Positions 1 to 8,430 of a DNA stretch of 64,000 nucleotides are shown here, one piece after another. Source of the stretch: JAAXHB01 sp965221635 (GTDB lineage: Bacteria; Actinomycetota; Acidimicrobiia; Acidimicrobiales; Aldehydirespiratoraceae); the NCBI GenBank assembly GCA_965221635.1, contig OZ244902.1, positions 682,001 to 746,000 of the forward strand. The letters are read 5' to 3'. The notes under the pieces were generated by a model. The model saw only the letters and a program-made list of their open reading frames with translations, was not told the DNA's origin and searched no databases. The stretch's first letter is position 1, and each line of letters begins with the position of its first letter. A program made the translations under genes and the position numbers.

Positions 1-432
1 CTGCACCGGATACCACGGCTGTCGATACGAGTCCCGGTTGCGGCCCCGTCCCGGCTCGCAGGGCTGATCCAGGCACTGCCCGTCGGGGGCGAACAGCCAG
101 CCGTGATAGGGGCAGCGGATGCCGTCGTCCTCCACTCTGCCGTAGTACAGGGAGGTGCCACGATGACAGCACCGTGGCTCCATCAGGCCCGGGCGGCCCG
201 ACCGGTCACGGAACAAGATCAGATCCTCGCTGAGGATGCGCACCACACGGGGCCTGTCTGTGGCCTCGCAGCTTTGCGCCACCGGATGCCAATAGCGACG
301 CAACAACTCGCCCGAGGGGGTACCGGGGCCGGTCTCCACCAACTCCGGTCGCCAATGCCCGGTCGGGCGTCCGTATGCCCGGCCGTCGTTGGCGTGCGAT
401 GCGGTGCGGCGCGTAGATTGCGTTTCAGTCAT
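1..432 (-). CDS. Rieske [2Fe-2S] ring-hydroxylating oxygenase, N-terminal part
   Basis: Only the first 144 codons lie in the window; the gene runs off the left edge. The visible part holds a complete Rieske centre: Cys88-Cys-His90 (the CxH half) and CPYH with Cys107 and His110, followed by GW. This matches the phthalate/vanillate-type oxygenase large subunits, which take electrons from a reductase and hydroxylate or demethylate aromatic rings at a C-terminal mononuclear iron site that is not visible here. The start is ATG at 432, preceded by GAGG. This start codon overlaps the start of the divergent 2OG-Fe(II) oxygenase within the tetranucleotide CATG. It differs in motif context from the two Rieske proteins further right, so it is probably another subfamily. 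The substrate is unknown. Confidence 0.88.
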   Translation of the reverse strand, partial: MTETQSTRRTASHANDGRAYGRPTGHWRPELVETGPGTPSGELLRRYWHPVAQSCEATDRPRVVRILSEDLILFRDRSGRPGLMEPRCCHRGTSLYYGRVEDDGIRCPYHGWLFAPDGQCLDQPCEPGRGRNRDSYRQPWYPVQ

Positions 433-1558
433 GGTGACCTCAGTTTCCCACAGCACCGTTTCACCCGGCACGATCGAACACGGTGGCGACGCCTTCCGGC
501 CGCCGGTGGTGGACATCACCGCGCTACGGGCACGAACCGGCCGTTCCGCCGGCTCCAATCAGGAAGGCAGCGACTGTTCCGACGCTGGTGCCTCGACCAT
601 TGATGACGCCGAATACCGGCAATGTGTGGACGTCTTGCACGCTGCCTGCACCGACGTTGGGGTGTTCGTGCTTTCCGGTCATGGAATCAGCACCCAACTC
701 GAAGCCGCTTTCGAGGCGGCACAGGCGTTCTTCGGCCTTCCGCTGCAGCGCAAGGTTCTCGTTCCCAGAATCAACCGGTACGGCTACCTCCCGGCAATGC
801 ACCAGCCGCAACCCGAGGCCGCCGATGACGACAACGACGCCCACCAAGATGCGGGCAACGATTCAGGCAACGGTGCCGAAACGGCTGCCCTCAACATCGA
901 GACCACCAAAGGGCGAGCTGAGCAACTCGACATGGGCCTGGCCGACGAGGTCGACCTGGAAGCGCTGACTGAGCTCGGCTGTGACGGCTTCGCACAAGCA
1001 GTTCGCTCATACCAGGCCGCAGCACTCGAAGTGGCCGGTTGCCTGTTGGAGGGCCTGGCCGTGGCATTGGGAGTGCCCGGGTTCTTTGCGGATCGCATGA
1101 CCGATCCACAGTGCCGGTTGAGGTTCTTGCGCTACCCGGCCGCCTCGGTCGCAGCCTCCGGCTCCAAGCCTGAAACCGAGGCGCCGGTGGTGAACAGCGC
1201 CCACACCGATTACGGGGCGATCACGATGCTGGCCTCCGACGGCAGGCCCGGCCTGGAGGTGAACCTCGACGGGCGCTGGCGGGCGGTGACCGTTCCGGCA
1301 GGATCGGTGATCGTGCAACTCGGCGACATGCTGGCCCGCTGGACCAACGACCACTGTCGCTCAACCCCGCACCGCGTGGTGGCCACCTCACCAGAGGATC
1401 GCTACACGATTCCGTTCTTCATCAATCCGGATCCGTCGGTGGTGGTGTCCACCATCCCCACCTGCATCACCCTCCAGCGCCCCAAGCACTACCCCCCGGT
1501 GACCGCCGGAGAGTTCCTGATCTCGCGAATAGACAACGACTACGAGCCCTACATCTGA
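431..1558 (+). CDS. 2-oxoglutarate/Fe(II)-dependent oxygenase, isopenicillin-N-synthase-like
   Basis: This 375-residue protein is a member of the 2OG-Fe(II) oxygenase superfamily with an N-terminal DIOX_N-like region. The iron ligands are visible as HTD (His258, Asp260) and His314 in PHRV. Arg324 in RYTIPFF is the expected 2-oxoglutarate-binding residue. Residues about 120-155 form an acidic, Asp/Asn/Gly-rich insert that looks disordered. The start at 431 is the first ATG in frame. A later GTG near the conserved VVDIT segment is possible, because the first 25 residues look poorly conserved. No Shine-Dalgarno is seen, but TAGATT at 414-419 could be a -10 element giving a very short leader. The family covers many substrates (ethylene-forming, flavonoid, antibiotic and others), so no specific reaction is assigned. 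The gene converges on the next gene, with a strong hairpin between them. Confidence 0.88.
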   Translation: MVTSVSHSTVSPGTIEHGGDAFRPPVVDITALRARTGRSAGSNQEGSDCSDAGASTIDDAEYRQCVDVLHAACTDVGVFVLSGHGISTQLEAAFEAAQAFFGLPLQRKVLVPRINRYGYLPAMHQPQPEAADDDNDAHQDAGNDSGNGAETAALNIETTKGRAEQLDMGLADEVDLEALTELGCDGFAQAVRSYQAAALEVAGCLLEGLAVALGVPGFFADRMTDPQCRLRFLRYPAASVAASGSKPETEAPVVNSAHTDYGAITMLASDGRPGLEVNLDGRWRAVTVPAGSVIVQLGDMLARWTNDHCRSTPHRVVATSPEDRYTIPFFINPDPSVVVSTIPTCITLQRPKHYPPVTAGEFLISRIDNDYEPYI

Positions 1559-1645
1559 CAGCACCCGGCATCCCACCATCTCAGGGACTGAACCGACGCA
1601 GAGGACAGCCGAGGACGCTACGCCAAGTCCCCGGTGGTGACGCGA

Positions 1646-1674
1646 CAGACCCGGCGCCTTAGGCGCCGGGTCTG
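1646..1674. terminator. Bidirectional terminator hairpin
   Basis: A perfect 13-bp inverted repeat (CAGACCCGGCGCC, loop TTA, then its complement) lies between two converging genes. It has no T-run on either side, which is common for actinobacterial terminators. Its location and perfection support a role in ending transcription from both sides. Confidence 0.85.
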
Positions 1675-1732
1675 CGCTTGGTTGGGTGTCAGGCCCTACC
1701 GGGCCCGCTGCGGGCCGGCGGGGCGATTCCGG

Positions 1733-3049
1733 CTAGAAGCCGATGCTGGGATCGATGAACTCGTTGGTGAAGATGTCGTCGACCGTGAGGCCCTCAGCCA
1801 CATCCGCGGCCAGATCCGTGGCCAGGATGGCGTCCATCACGCCTTGGATCCGGTCTCTGTCCATGTTGCCCACGGTGTCATCCAGGCCGTTGCCGATCAA
1901 GCCGAAGTCCCGCTGCGCCTGCACCGAGAAGTCGGCCAGTTCGGGCTCGTACACCCAGAAGTCGGCGTACTTGTCAACCGCGTCCACGATCACGGCATTG
2001 CCGTTGGACGGATCGGCCTCGAAGCCCACCACCGCGTGCTGAATCACCGGAACGAGCTTCTCGAGACAGGGCCTCATGCTCTCCATGTCTCTCGGCCTCA
2101 CGCCGATCGTCTGCGAGTAGATCTGGAACCCGGCATCGTGCAGCAGCTCGAAAGCCACGGGCTTGCCCCACTCCTCGTGGGTGTACTCGTAGGTGTACAC
2201 CTCCGCCGACGCGAAGCCCTGCTGGGCCATCGTGCCATTGGCGGAAACAAAGCGCGCCGGTGAGCCGTCATAGGACGGATCAACCTGGTCAGCAGACCAG
2301 ATTCCTTGCGCCACGAAGATCTGCGGGAACACACCACCGGCGAACACGTTGACGACAACGCCCTCACGTCCCAGGTCAGCGATGCTGTCGATGTTGGGAT
2401 AGGTCTCGGGATCCCACATGATCATCTGCGGATTCTGTTCCAGTGGGGCCACCACCGACACCAGCGGAGCATCCCCCCACTGCAGGATCTGCGCGTCGGT
2501 GGACGCATAGCCCAGGTGGATCGACTCGTCGGTGTACATGTAGCTGGACACCGGCGCGAAGCCGATGGCCGGGCCACCTGTGCGGATCTCAAGCTCGATC
2601 CCCAGGTCGGTGTCACCGAGCACCATCGGGCCTCGAACGACCTTGTTGTCGGTGTCAACCTCGTATCCCTCACCGATCATGTGATACAGCGCCCCGTGCT
2701 CGGACTCTGGGAACCAGTCGGTCTGGATCGCCAGCGGACTTGGGCAGTCCCCTGCGAGCGACATGGAGTCGTCCATGGCCGGCTCATCCTCGGCGGGCCC
2801 AGGATCAGGCTCATCCATCTCGTCCTCGGGGGTGGTCTCATCCATCTCGTCGCCGGGAGTGGTCTCATCCATCTCGTCCTCGGGGGTGGTCTCATCCATC
2901 TCGTCGCCGGGATCAGCCTCCGTGGTTTCAGGAGCGGGCGCTGGGGTTGTGGCCGTCTCTTCATCGTCGTCTCCGCCACAAGCAGCGGCCAGCAAGCCGA
3001 AGGCGAGCAGCAAGGCGAGCCAACGAGCCCAGGTTCTTGTGTTTCTCAT
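1733..3049 (-). CDS. ABC transporter substrate-binding lipoprotein, NMT1/THI5-like
   Basis: This 438-residue protein begins with a lipoprotein signal (hydrophobic stretch, then LLAAAC), so it should be anchored outside the membrane by the lipidated Cys. A long acidic linker follows, made largely of a nine-residue repeat (TTPEDEMDE/TTPGDEMDE). The binding domain (from about residue 95) resembles NMT1/THI5/SsuA-type binding proteins, which serve uptake of sulfonates, nitrate, pyrimidines or aromatic acids. The ATG at 3049 is chosen because AAGGGAA lies just upstream and the signal peptide starts there. The gene is downstream of its permease and ATPase, 162 bases after the permease stop, and belongs to the same importer. 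The substrate cannot be read from the sequence. Confidence 0.9.
   Translation of the reverse strand: MRNTRTWARWLALLLAFGLLAAACGGDDDEETATTPAPAPETTEADPGDEMDETTPEDEMDETTPGDEMDETTPEDEMDEPDPGPAEDEPAMDDSMSLAGDCPSPLAIQTDWFPESEHGALYHMIGEGYEVDTDNKVVRGPMVLGDTDLGIELEIRTGGPAIGFAPVSSYMYTDESIHLGYASTDAQILQWGDAPLVSVVAPLEQNPQMIMWDPETYPNIDSIADLGREGVVVNVFAGGVFPQIFVAQGIWSADQVDPSYDGSPARFVSANGTMAQQGFASAEVYTYEYTHEEWGKPVAFELLHDAGFQIYSQTIGVRPRDMESMRPCLEKLVPVIQHAVVGFEADPSNGNAVIVDAVDKYADFWVYEPELADFSVQAQRDFGLIGNGLDDTVGNMDRDRIQGVMDAILATDLAADVAEGLTVDDIFTNEFIDPSIGF
2811..2918. repeat. Four tandem 27-bp repeats coding an acidic linker
   Basis: Four head-to-tail 27-bp units lie inside the lipoprotein gene, each beginning TCATCCATCTCGTC on the plus strand. 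On the coding strand they give the nine-residue unit (TTP[E/G]DEMDE). Alternate copies differ by E/G, as expected for expansion by slippage. Confidence 0.95.
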
Positions 3050-3211
3050 GTGTTTCCCTTCCAGGTTTGGCCCAACTGCACGTCGGGCTGTTTGTGTTGC
3101 CGAAATTCGGCCCGAGCCGAGCTGTTCGGGCGTCACGGGGCCGAATCGGATCCGATGGCGACACTAACCACCGACATCAGCAAGAAAAAAGCCCCAAGGC
3201 CGCCGACGCCC

Positions 3212-4138
3212 TCACAGGTGCGTGTCACCGGTGTCGTGCCACTTGCCGATTACCAGGTCCTGGATCCAGCCGAAGGTCCAGAACACCGCGATCCCGAGCA
3301 AAGACGACATGATCACAGCCGCCAGCAGCTCTTCTCCTTGAAGCTGGTTGGCGTAGCGGCGCAGGAGCTGACCGATGCCCACATCGCCGCGTCCGAAGAA
3401 GAAGTCACCCACGATGGCGCCGATCACCGACAGCCCCGCGGAGATTCGCAAACCGGCGAACACCGCCGGCATGGCGGCCGGGAACATGAGCTTGCGCAAG
3501 CGCACAACGCGGTTGGCGCGGTGCAGTGTGAACAGGTCGTGCATCGCCCTCTCAGCGGACTGCAAACCGAACAGTGTGTTCACGATGATCGGGAACAGCG
3601 CAATGATGATGCACACCACCACCCGTGACCGCTGGCCGGTGCCCCACCAAAACGAGATCAGCGGCACGATGGCCAGGATCGGGATTGCCTGCAGCGTGAC
3701 CATGAACGGGAACACGGCCCGTTCCACCACTTTGGCCTGGCTCATGATCATGGCCAGGAAGAAGCCGATGGCAATGGCAATCACCAGCCCGATGAGCGCC
3801 ACACGGGTGCTCGACCACAGTCCGCCCAGGATCTCCGAGAAGTTGGCCCAGTCGAAGAAGCCAACCTGCAGCACCTGATGCGGAGGCCTCAGCAAGAACC
3901 GGCGGCTCTCCTCAAGCACCACATATGAAATGAAATACCAGAAGCTGAGAACTCCTATGCCCAACACGAACGGGGGAAGCACCTTCTCGGCCAACTCCCG
4001 GCGCCGGGACTTGATCCGGTAGGGCGCCACCACCGTCCCGTCGTCGACGACGGGATCCCGATGCGGTTCGAGGGTCACGCCTTCGGAGCCTCCGCCAGCG
4101 GGGTCGGCGGAGATTCTGTTGTCGGTGTCGAGTGTCAT
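3212..4138 (-). CDS. ABC transporter permease, BPD_transp_1 family
   Basis: This 308-residue integral membrane protein has about six hydrophobic segments after a charged, roughly 50-residue cytoplasmic N-terminus. The EAA-like loop, which contacts the ATPase, is visible as GLQSAERAMHDLFTLHRANR and the following residues (near 190-215). It is the SsuC/TauC/ThiX-type permease of the importer encoded with its neighbours. Its ATG overlaps the stop codon of the upstream ATPase gene in an ATGA arrangement, so translation is probably coupled and the subunits made in balance. The binding-protein gene follows after 162 bases. Confidence 0.93.
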   Translation of the reverse strand: MTLDTDNRISADPAGGGSEGVTLEPHRDPVVDDGTVVAPYRIKSRRRELAEKVLPPFVLGIGVLSFWYFISYVVLEESRRFLLRPPHQVLQVGFFDWANFSEILGGLWSSTRVALIGLVIAIAIGFFLAMIMSQAKVVERAVFPFMVTLQAIPILAIVPLISFWWGTGQRSRVVVCIIIALFPIIVNTLFGLQSAERAMHDLFTLHRANRVVRLRKLMFPAAMPAVFAGLRISAGLSVIGAIVGDFFFGRGDVGIGQLLRRYANQLQGEELLAAVIMSSLLGIAVFWTFGWIQDLVIGKWHDTGDTHL

Positions 4139-4884
4139 AGGTATGAACCTCTCAGTGCTTTGGACACTTCCCCGCTGAGGCTTGCGAACTCCGGGTGGAA
4201 TCGCAGTTCGTGCTTGCGGGGATAATCGAATGGAACCTCAAATGAGGCCACGATCCGACCTGGCCGGGCGGACATCACGTGCACGGTGGTGCTCATGAAC
4301 ACCGCTTCGCTGATCGAGTGGGTGATGAACAGTCCGGCGAACTTCTGGGATTGGAACAAGGACTGGGTCTCCTCGTTGAGGTGCTGACGGGTGACCTCGT
4401 CCACAGCGCCGAAGGGTTCGTCGAACAGGAACACCGGGGGCTTCATGGTGAGCGTTCGGGCCAGCGAGGCTCTCATCTTCATCCCGCCCGACAGTGACTT
4501 CGGATAGTGGTTCTCGAAGCCCTTGAGCGCCACGAGCTGAATGGCCGCTGTGGCGACGGCCTCACGCTCCCGGGCGTCCAGGCCGTGCAGCTCGGCGAAC
4601 AACTCCACGTTCTTCTGCACTGTGCGCCAGGGAAGCAGCGTGGCGTCCTGGAACACGTAGCCCACCTGATCGCTCTTCACCTCGTAGGACCCTGAGGTGG
4701 GTTTGAGCAGCCCCGAAGCGATCCGAAGCAGCGTTGACTTGCCACAGCCCGAGGGCCCCACGATGGTGGCGAATTCCTTGCGCCTCACCGAGAAGGTGAT
4801 GTCACGCAGAGCCTCAGTGCCATCAGGGAAGATCATCCCGATGCCGTCAAAGCTCAGTTCGTCCTGGATGTTTGGAGTTACCAC
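4135..4884 (-). CDS. ABC transporter ATP-binding protein, SsuB/TauB type
   Basis: All nucleotide-binding motifs are present: Walker A GPSGCGKST, a Q-loop in QVGYVFQD, signature LSGGMKMR, Walker B VFLFDEP and the H-loop in FITHS. The protein energises the importer formed with the permease (overlapping ATGA junction) and the lipoprotein downstream. Two GTG starts are possible. The one at 4884 is preferred because AGGGAG precedes it by four bases and the protein then begins close to the conserved FDGIGMIFPDG region. The alternative at 4929 would add 15 residues with no good ribosome site. This is the first gene of the operon. Confidence 0.9.
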   Translation of the reverse strand: MVTPNIQDELSFDGIGMIFPDGTEALRDITFSVRRKEFATIVGPSGCGKSTLLRIASGLLKPTSGSYEVKSDQVGYVFQDATLLPWRTVQKNVELFAELHGLDAREREAVATAAIQLVALKGFENHYPKSLSGGMKMRASLARTLTMKPPVFLFDEPFGAVDEVTRQHLNEETQSLFQSQKFAGLFITHSISEAVFMSTTVHVMSARPGRIVASFEVPFDYPRKHELRFHPEFASLSGEVSKALRGSYL

Positions 4885-5102
4885 GAGGCTCCCTGTTCGC
4901 TCGCTGATGCCACAACAGTCCGGCTGCACCTGACACGACGCGAGGTTGCCCGCGTCGTTCCGGTTTTGCGCTGCCGGTGGAGACAGCCATGGCGAATCGT
5001 AGTGGGTTTGGCCTCCCGGCCCGCAAGTTCAGGTTGCTGCGGGCACCCGCAGGCCCGCACGGCCTCCCGACAGCGAAGCCCGATCAAGAGGCCGGCGCGG
5101 GT

Positions 5103-5108
5103 TAAGGT
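5103..5108 (+). promoter_or_regulatory. -10 element TAAGGT, leaderless geometry
   Basis: TAAGGT fits the actinobacterial TANNNT -10 pattern and ends six bases before the GTG at 5115, so transcription would start at the start codon. A competing reading is an SD-led start at the GTG at 5121, because GGAGG lies at 5111-5115. Confidence 0.5.
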
Positions 5109-5114
5109 TCGGAG

Positions 5115-5675
5115 GTGCGGGTGTTCATGATCGACGGGTATCACCGGCAGCATCCCGACGCGGTGATGTCGCAGGCCGCGGCGCAGGCGCTGAGCGGACG
5201 CGGACACGAAGTGGACCGGCTCTGCGTGGCCGACTTCAACTTTGTGATGTCGGCCCGCGAGAGAACTGAGTACCACGGAGACCAACCGGTGATCTCCGAC
5301 GACGTCGTGGACTCCGTGAACCGGCTCCGAGCCGCGGACGCCATGCTGTTCTGCTACCCGTCGGTGGCGTTCACCGTGCCCGCAGCCACCAAGGGCTGGC
5401 TCGAGCGTGTGCTGGTGCCCGGAGTGGGGTTCGTGTTCGACGATCAGCACCGAATCCGTCCCGGCATGACCAACATCAGACGCATCGGCGCGCTCACAAC
5501 CAGCCCCCACGGTCGCTGGGCCCGGTTCCGGGCGCGAGACGCAGGCAAGCGCACCACCGCCAGAACGCTGCGGCTCAGCTGTCACAAGCGCTGCCGAATC
5601 ACGTTCCTGTGCCTGCCCAGCCCTGCGCCCAACACCGTCGCCGAGCAGGTCGGCCACGCGCTGCGACGCTGGTAG
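5115..5675 (+). CDS. NAD(P)H dehydrogenase (quinone)-like flavodoxin-fold protein
   Basis: This 186-residue protein resembles the KefF/NQO1-type flavodoxin-fold oxidoreductases, which bind FMN or FAD and reduce quinones or other electrophiles with NAD(P)H. The family pattern is visible in the N-terminal beta strand, in DRLCVADFNFVMSARER, and in the central FCYPSVAFTVPAATKGWLERV and LVPGVGF segments (canonical: P.WWF..PA.LKGW.DRV...GFAF). The start is GTG at 5115 or 5121. The last third is Arg-rich and less typical, but the reading frame is intact. It stands alone, converging on the LLM gene. The substrate is unknown. Confidence 0.82.
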   Translation: MRVFMIDGYHRQHPDAVMSQAAAQALSGRGHEVDRLCVADFNFVMSARERTEYHGDQPVISDDVVDSVNRLRAADAMLFCYPSVAFTVPAATKGWLERVLVPGVGFVFDDQHRIRPGMTNIRRIGALTTSPHGRWARFRARDAGKRTTARTLRLSCHKRCRITFLCLPSPAPNTVAEQVGHALRRW

Positions 5676-5722
5676 GGGCAGCACCGGTAGGGGGACGCGG
5701 CAGGGGTGGCCGGGTCGGCTAC

Positions 5723-6877
5723 TCACGCACCCAGCAGGGGCACCACTTCGTTGGAGAGTCGGTGGAGTTGCTCCGCCACCTTCTGGTAGGGATCGCCGGG
5801 CATGGCCGGGAAGATCACCAGGTTCTCCAGGCCGAGTTGCTCGTCGTACCAGGAGATCGTTTCGGCCACTTCCTCGGGTGAACCCACAACCCAGATCTTC
5901 TGGGAGATCGATTCCTCCAAGGTGGGAATCAGGCCGGGTTTGGCGGGGCGGCCGTCCTCGCCCATGTAGCCCTTGCTCCACCCGTATGGCCCGAGGAACT
6001 TCCAGAACTCGTCGTGGCCGTCACGCACCGAGTCCACCGCTGCTTCGTGGGTGTCCTCCACGCGCACGCACAACACCAACAGGCGGTGCTCGCCTCGCTG
6101 CAACTCACGCCCGTGCTCGGCGGCGTAGATCTCGGCGAACCGCTCCCAGCGCATCTTCACGAAGGAATGATGGTTGTTCCAGAACACGCCACCCCAACCC
6201 CAGCGGGGCACCTGCTCCAACGTGGGCGGCGAGGTGATGGCCTGCCAGATCTCGTACGGGTACAAGGGACGTGGCACCAGGCTCAGTTCCTCCACGAAGC
6301 CTCCCCGGTCGGGGATCCCGGGTGGTGGAAAGTCGTACACGTCACCGTGGAAGCTGAACGTTTCGTTGTCGAGCGCCAGGCGGATCACCTGCATCGCCTC
6401 GTCGAACTGGCGGCGGTTGAACTCGTCGGCGTCGGCCATGTCGGGATTGTCGAAACTGCCGATCTTCGTTCCGAGCACCTCGGCCTCACGGGGAACGGTG
6501 CCACGACCCACCCCGAGAATGCCACGCCCTCCCGAGATGTTGTGCAACGTGGCGAAGTCCTCGGCCAGCTTGAGGGGATGCCACTGGGGCACGATGTTGA
6601 ACGCCATGCCGATGCGGATCTGCTCGGTGCGCTCGGCCAGGATCGCGCCGGTGAGGATGCCGTTGGGGATCACCTCGTATCCCTCGTGCTGGAAGTGATG
6701 TTCGGTGAGCCAGAACGAGTCGAAACCGAGCTGGTCGCTGAGCACCCCCATGTCGAGGATCTGCTCCGTGGCCCGCCACACCTGCTTGCTGTCGTAACGG
6801 CGGTCGGTGGGCACCGGCAAACCGGCCCCGGCGTCGGGCATCTCCACACCACCGAACAGGAAAATCCCAATGCGCAT
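5723..6877 (-). CDS. LLM class flavin-dependent oxidoreductase
   Basis: This 384-residue protein is a luciferase-like monooxygenase/F420-dependent reductase family member. Typical elements are the N-terminal strand MRIGIFLFGG, the segment FDSFWLTEHHF, the pattern LAEDFATLHNISGGRGILGVGRG (the sugar-phosphate/flavin-binding region), and a C-terminal GSPEEVAETI motif. Such enzymes use FMNH2 or F420 and oxidise or cleave diverse substrates. A partner flavin reductase is not adjacent, so F420 use is possible but unproven. The ATG at 6877 lies exactly six bases downstream of a -10-like TACAGT, which suggests a leaderless transcript. The next gene upstream on the same strand, an amidohydrolase, is 95 bases away. 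Confidence 0.92.
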   Translation of the reverse strand: MRIGIFLFGGVEMPDAGAGLPVPTDRRYDSKQVWRATEQILDMGVLSDQLGFDSFWLTEHHFQHEGYEVIPNGILTGAILAERTEQIRIGMAFNIVPQWHPLKLAEDFATLHNISGGRGILGVGRGTVPREAEVLGTKIGSFDNPDMADADEFNRRQFDEAMQVIRLALDNETFSFHGDVYDFPPPGIPDRGGFVEELSLVPRPLYPYEIWQAITSPPTLEQVPRWGWGGVFWNNHHSFVKMRWERFAEIYAAEHGRELQRGEHRLLVLCVRVEDTHEAAVDSVRDGHDEFWKFLGPYGWSKGYMGEDGRPAKPGLIPTLEESISQKIWVVGSPEEVAETISWYDEQLGLENLVIFPAMPGDPYQKVAEQLHRLSNEVVPLLGA

Positions 6878-6883
6878 CAGGTC

Positions 6884-6889
6884 ACTGTA
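6884..6889 (-). promoter_or_regulatory. -10 element TACAGT, leaderless geometry
   Basis: On the minus strand TACAGT ends six bases before the ATG at 6877. No ribosome-binding site precedes that ATG, so the mRNA probably begins at the start codon. Confidence 0.6.
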
Positions 6890-6972
6890 CGCAGCGTGGC
6901 CGCTCCCGGCAAAGCCCCGGCGGGTTCGGTGGAGGTGTGAGGGACGGGGTTTGTGATGTGCGACGGACGGGT

Positions 6973-8292
6973 TCAGGCGGCTTCGCGCACGAGTTGTCTG
7001 GTGATCTCGCCCTGGGCGAGCATCAGGTTGCGATCGTGGGGCCAGCGACGGTCGAGGTCATCGTCGTAGAAGGACTGCACCTCGCCGTCCGCGATCACGG
7101 TGAGCCGTTGATGGTCTTGCAACACGGCTATGTCGGCCACCGGGTCGCCGTCCACCACCAACAAGTCTGCAATGCGGCCTTCTTTCACCTCTCCCACCTC
7201 GCCTGCGAGTCCCAGGGTGAGCGCCGCGTTTGATGTGGCGGCCTTGATCGCCTCAAGCGAAGTGAGCCCCGCGTAACGCATCAGCAATTCCAGCTCGCGT
7301 GCGTGCCATTCGCCGTAGGGGGTCACCGCGAAGCCCGTGTCGGTGCCGGTGAGGAACACCACGCCGGCCTCGCGGGCCCTGTTCAGCGCCGGCGCGGCGA
7401 ACTCGGTCAACAGGCGCTCGTAAGCGGCTTTCTTGTTCGCCGGCACTCCCACCAGGTGCCCCCACTCGTACAGGTTGGCGATGAGGGTGAGCGTGGGGCA
7501 CAACGGAATGCCCGACGCGGCCAGGCGATCCACCACGTCGTCGCTCATCCGGTCGCCGTGCATGATCCAGTCCACGCCGGCGTCGATGGCGAAGTCCACG
7601 GCCTCTGACCCTCTTGCGTGAATGGTCACCGCCTTGCCGAGCTGGTGTGCCATGTCTGCGATGGCGGCCATCTCCTGGTGCAGAAACGCGGTGACCTCCC
7701 CGGTGGCCGTGTCTCCGATCTTGATGAAGTCCACGCCGTTCTTGATTTGCTTTCGCACCTCGGTGCGCATTTCGTCCACCGTGTTGGCCACCACCCCGAT
7801 GCTGCTCTCGGGCACTCCCACCGACTCGGGGTAGAAGTCCGAGATCCCGTTGCTTGTGGTTATGAAACGCCCAGCGGTGGTGAGGCGCGGGCCGGGGATC
7901 ATCTTGTCTCTCACAGCCTCACGCAGCGCCACCCCGATGTAGTAGCTGCCACCCGGCGCTGAGAAGCCCGTGACCCCGGCGCGCAGAACCTTGCGAAGGT
8001 TGAACGCCGCCCGCAGGGTGCGGGACTCCACGCTGGTGTAGAGGTCCTGCTCTTCCTGGGTGCGGGTCTCGCCGAAGCTGATGTGGCAGTGGCAGTCGAT
8101 CAGCCCGGGCATCAGGGTCTTGCCGGCGGCGTCGATGTGCTGGGCAGTGGCCGCTGCGGGGTGTTGGGCTCGGATTTGCTCGGCGGGGCCGATCGCCACG
8201 ATGCGATTGGCTTCCACGAGGGTCGACAGACCCGGCTGGGGAGCGGCGCCGGTGCCGTCCACGATGGTCGCGTCGGTTATCAACAAGGCCAT
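6973..8292 (-). CDS. Metal-dependent amidohydrolase (imidazolonepropionase/prolidase-like)
   Basis: This 439-residue amidohydrolase-superfamily enzyme has the usual ligand set: HCH in DCHCH near residue 67, a candidate carbamylated Lys in FIKIGD, His in TIHARG, His in IMHGD and the catalytic Asp in TGTDTGF. The N-terminal ITDATIVDGTG strand and C-terminal GRIADLLVVDGDPVADI strand form the companion beta-sandwich. Such enzymes hydrolyse amide, cyclic amide or organophosphate bonds; related proteins include Xaa-Pro dipeptidases and ochratoxin-type hydrolases. The start is ATG at 8292 with AAGGGA eight bases upstream. It may act on a product of the nearby oxygenases, but this is only suggested by position. 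Confidence 0.9.
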   Translation of the reverse strand: MALLITDATIVDGTGAAPQPGLSTLVEANRIVAIGPAEQIRAQHPAAATAQHIDAAGKTLMPGLIDCHCHISFGETRTQEEQDLYTSVESRTLRAAFNLRKVLRAGVTGFSAPGGSYYIGVALREAVRDKMIPGPRLTTAGRFITTSNGISDFYPESVGVPESSIGVVANTVDEMRTEVRKQIKNGVDFIKIGDTATGEVTAFLHQEMAAIADMAHQLGKAVTIHARGSEAVDFAIDAGVDWIMHGDRMSDDVVDRLAASGIPLCPTLTLIANLYEWGHLVGVPANKKAAYERLLTEFAAPALNRAREAGVVFLTGTDTGFAVTPYGEWHARELELLMRYAGLTSLEAIKAATSNAALTLGLAGEVGEVKEGRIADLLVVDGDPVADIAVLQDHQRLTVIADGEVQSFYDDDLDRRWPHDRNLMLAQGEITRQLVREAA

Positions 8293-8430
8293 CGCAGCGT
8301 CCCTTCTGTGTCGCCGAGTGGTTGGTTCCCTGAGACTTGGCTGCCACGGAGCCTGGGCGTGCCTGCTTGTTGATGTGCGAGGACGACTCGCAGGGGCCGC
8401 CCATCTCGCAATGCCGGGGCGGTGCGGCGG

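Noticed and set aside
4885..4929. Longer start for the first ABC ATPase
   Set aside because: The GTG at 4929 lacks a ribosome site and adds residues with no family similarity; the GTG at 4884 is better placed.
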